A stretch of 6,851 nt of DNA from Globobulimina sp. (taxonomy: Eukaryota > Foraminifera > Rotaliida), in assembly GCA_003354225.1 (NCBI GenBank), contig PIVH01000227.1, forward strand, positions 1 through 6,851. The letters run 5' to 3'. The translations under genes and the position numbers were made by a program. This document shows, in pieces, positions 6,401 through 6,851 of the stretch. Within the stretch, counting starts at the first letter, position 1, and each line of letters opens with the position of its first letter. The notes under the pieces were generated by a model that was not told where the DNA came from, ran no database searches, and saw nothing but the letters and a program-made list of their open reading frames with translations.

Positions 6401-6851
6401 AACAATGAGGCAATTGGCCAGAGCCTATTACAACGACAATTACCATCCATTAAATAAAACCTATTCAGCATTAACCAAATATGTACAAACCATAAAATCG
6501 CACAGATATCGAAGGAAAAATAAAAACAAATCGAACCAATTTGTGAACCTCAACAAAAATCCCCTAATAATTGCCATGAATTACTGCCGACATAATAATG
6601 ACATAAAAGTACTTACACAAAACCAAAATAAAATGAATAAATCACAGATAACTTCCTCACCAGCATATAACCTAAAAATATTACCAACGAATTTTGACAC
6701 AAACCTAATGCCAACCAAACCGACAACGCCCTCTGATTCAAAGATTACCATAGCATTCACCGATGGTTCCTGCGACCCAAACCCTGGAAAAGGTGGCGCT
6801 GCGATCTATATTCCGCCCCAACCATCTCATATCTCACCATATAAAGAAGTG
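3492..6851 (+). CDS. ORF2: APE endonuclease - reverse transcriptase - RNase H polyprotein, 3' partial
   Basis: This is the enzyme of target-primed reverse transcription. It runs 1120 codons without a stop to the right edge. The start is fixed by an in-frame TAA at 3486-3488 and by the typical endonuclease opening YNVNG (N12). Endonuclease residues, about 1-250: E45 in LLQEW, Y138/N139, D164 and N166 in GDFN, SSIDL with D217, and S242, D243 and H244 in SDHVP. A very basic linker follows KPWW (323-326). Reverse transcriptase, about 537-870: KAYGPD (546-551), KNYRPI (605-610), motif A with D678 in TDFSKAYD, GVPQGSALSP (734-743), catalytic FADD (766-769), motif D near W797-C810 and YLG (859-861). 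Thumb-like sequence and an Asn-rich linker follow. RNase H then begins near 1085, with its first catalytic Asp, D1091, in TDGSCDPNPGKGG. The later RNase H Glu/Asp residues are beyond the edge. All checkable catalytic residues are intact. Confidence 0.97.
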   Translation, partial: MVKYNVLQYNVNGIISPTKMSQEQKCRKIHQIMISKQIDFALLQEWSATLRHAVTPTNPKYTDSNNKTHSIKFPIEYFPKYKVHYSGTETAVLYRETLLVTPIKSPQNYDHANRTMNCHITTVILHSGDQNIGIHSLYNCPRNPNIDQLFNYPLTVDNNVIAGDFNIPNVVWGSNRSTAESDNFVDGIEFLNMQILNVTNPSYTHIHKSFQTKSSIDLTLISDKLKYTKWNILHSLYDPNCSDHVPIASAFEIENVFGFSETKKTWNLADKSKWHKYTEMLDTNIKDTKFDKNPNIYTEQLTYLIIYTAEQTIGYKHYYRGHKPWWNNKIRKLKKRCKRLRRRIQRMKKKAKRYCTDFHIFPKYKRLKNDLNILQSKKYKTIQIAKNAHYNRLNQYIQTCKDYGRRFWRTISNNKSNSINTNNIPPLNYKNKTNIVDPKQQAKALQEAMTRPPKPKASNNHNEWHKYINKYVPEYLRNHKNPSINDINDIHDIKHDKIAQNNDSKIHSPSQINTEIPIPNNNYQILNDTILKYEIRTVIKNLDTHKAYGPDRIHNQMIKHGGETLIECLQPLFNKCMTEGIFPGYWNFSHILPIPKPNKDHSDPKNYRPIAVSSCLGRVFEKVLANRLQHFCVTNKIFNNYQCGFQINRCCDDVLTTFITDIQTSFDMVSDTDVVFTDFSKAYDSVWHNGLLYKLIKNNINGNIFNVLASFIQTRYTKVIAKKAESNWVAQPIGVPQGSALSPILYILFTNDFALKYPNFVHFASFADDTAFWTSPGTKDPLRYKFLQKELNNFGDWCEKWQLMINPSKCLSMNFSHSNPIKFHPKYTENIDPITNKKSQISKYTINSIPLKYEKTARYLGLWFDERLNFNAHFAKIKAKSMRSYWRLFFTIKSGVKLSPLSIAILYKSLARSRIEFGLTHYFPYNSNNLLQIIQNKFLRLAIPCRLDSPMDILRFCLKIEPISNRAHYLTMRQLARAYYNDNYHPLNKTYSALTKYVQTIKSHRYRRKNKNKSNQFVNLNKNPLIIAMNYCRHNNDIKVLTQNQNKMNKSQITSSPAYNLKILPTNFDTNLMPTKPTTPSDSKITIAFTDGSCDPNPGKGGAAIYIPPQPSHISPYKEV
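4941..4979 (+). repeat. In-frame short tandem repeat in the ORF2 linker
   Basis: Two exact ATAAATGAT units (4941-4949, 4950-4958) are followed by the variant ATACATGAT (4959-4967) and a 12-base variant ending in CATGAT (to 4979). They encode IND, IND, IHD and IKHD at residues 484-496, in the non-conserved linker between the basic region and the reverse transcriptase. The unit sizes are multiples of three, so the frame is kept. It is probably a replication-slippage microrepeat in unconstrained sequence. Confidence 0.75.

Larger units (their letters stand above)
1..6851 (+). mobile_element. Non-LTR (LINE-type) retrotransposon, both ends outside the window
   Basis: One element fills the window: a Gag-like ORF1 with Cys/His clusters, then a short middle frame, then an ORF2 with endonuclease, reverse transcriptase and RNase H domains, all on the same strand. 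This order is diagnostic of APE-type LINEs. There is no integrase, protease or long terminal repeat. The RNase H domain after the reverse transcriptase suggests an I/Jockey-like lineage, which is an inference from architecture only. Neither long frame is interrupted by a stop or frameshift, which suggests recent insertion. The 3' end of ORF2, the 3' UTR, any poly(A) or simple-repeat tail and the target-site duplications are beyond the right edge. Most or all of the 5' UTR is beyond the left edge. Confidence 0.96.

Noticed and set aside
1-6851. LTR retrotransposon, retrovirus-like element or bacterial retroelement
   Set aside because: There is no integrase, protease or terminal repeat. The AP-like endonuclease ahead of the reverse transcriptase and the Gag-like zinc-knuckle ORF1 indicate a eukaryotic LINE.

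Overview
The window is almost entirely one non-LTR (LINE-type) retrotransposon lying on the + strand, with intact reading frames. It is AT-rich, and the coding strand is A-rich. It uses the standard genetic code, with no in-frame TAA, TAG or TGA in either long frame. It shows no introns and no cellular genes. The architecture points to a eukaryotic host, but the sequence does not identify the species. The apurinic endonuclease - reverse transcriptase - RNase H order in ORF2 suggests the I/Jockey-like part of the LINE tree. Other RNase H-bearing lineages (Tad, LOA, Ingi, plant L1) cannot be excluded without a phylogeny.

Layout: (1) 1-23 is a short TA-rich stretch, either 5' UTR or the interior of ORF1, because the ORF1 frame stays open to the left edge. 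(2) 24-3065 is ORF1, a 1013-residue Gag-like RNA-binding protein with three Cys/His clusters, basic patches and an Asn-rich C-terminal tail. (3) 3062-3499 is a 145-codon middle ORF. It overlaps the ORF1 stop as ATGA and the ORF2 start by eight bases. This region is T-rich, unlike its flanks, and contains several predicted RNA stem-loops. (4) 3492 to the right edge is ORF2, 1120 codons with no stop. It carries an AP-like endonuclease, a basic linker, a complete reverse transcriptase core and the first part of an RNase H domain, where the window ends.

By analogy with LINEs, ORF1 protein would coat the element RNA, the ORF2 endonuclease would nick target DNA, and the reverse transcriptase would copy the RNA from the nick. 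RNase H would remove the RNA strand. All catalytic residues I can check in ORF2 are present, so this looks like a young, possibly active copy.

The part least explained by known LINEs is the inter-ORF segment. It holds a stop-free, precisely overlapping third frame whose first part would be hydrophobic, together with a 15-bp stem-loop and a cUACGg tetraloop hairpin. It may be a third protein, a structured RNA for coupled translation of ORF2, or both.
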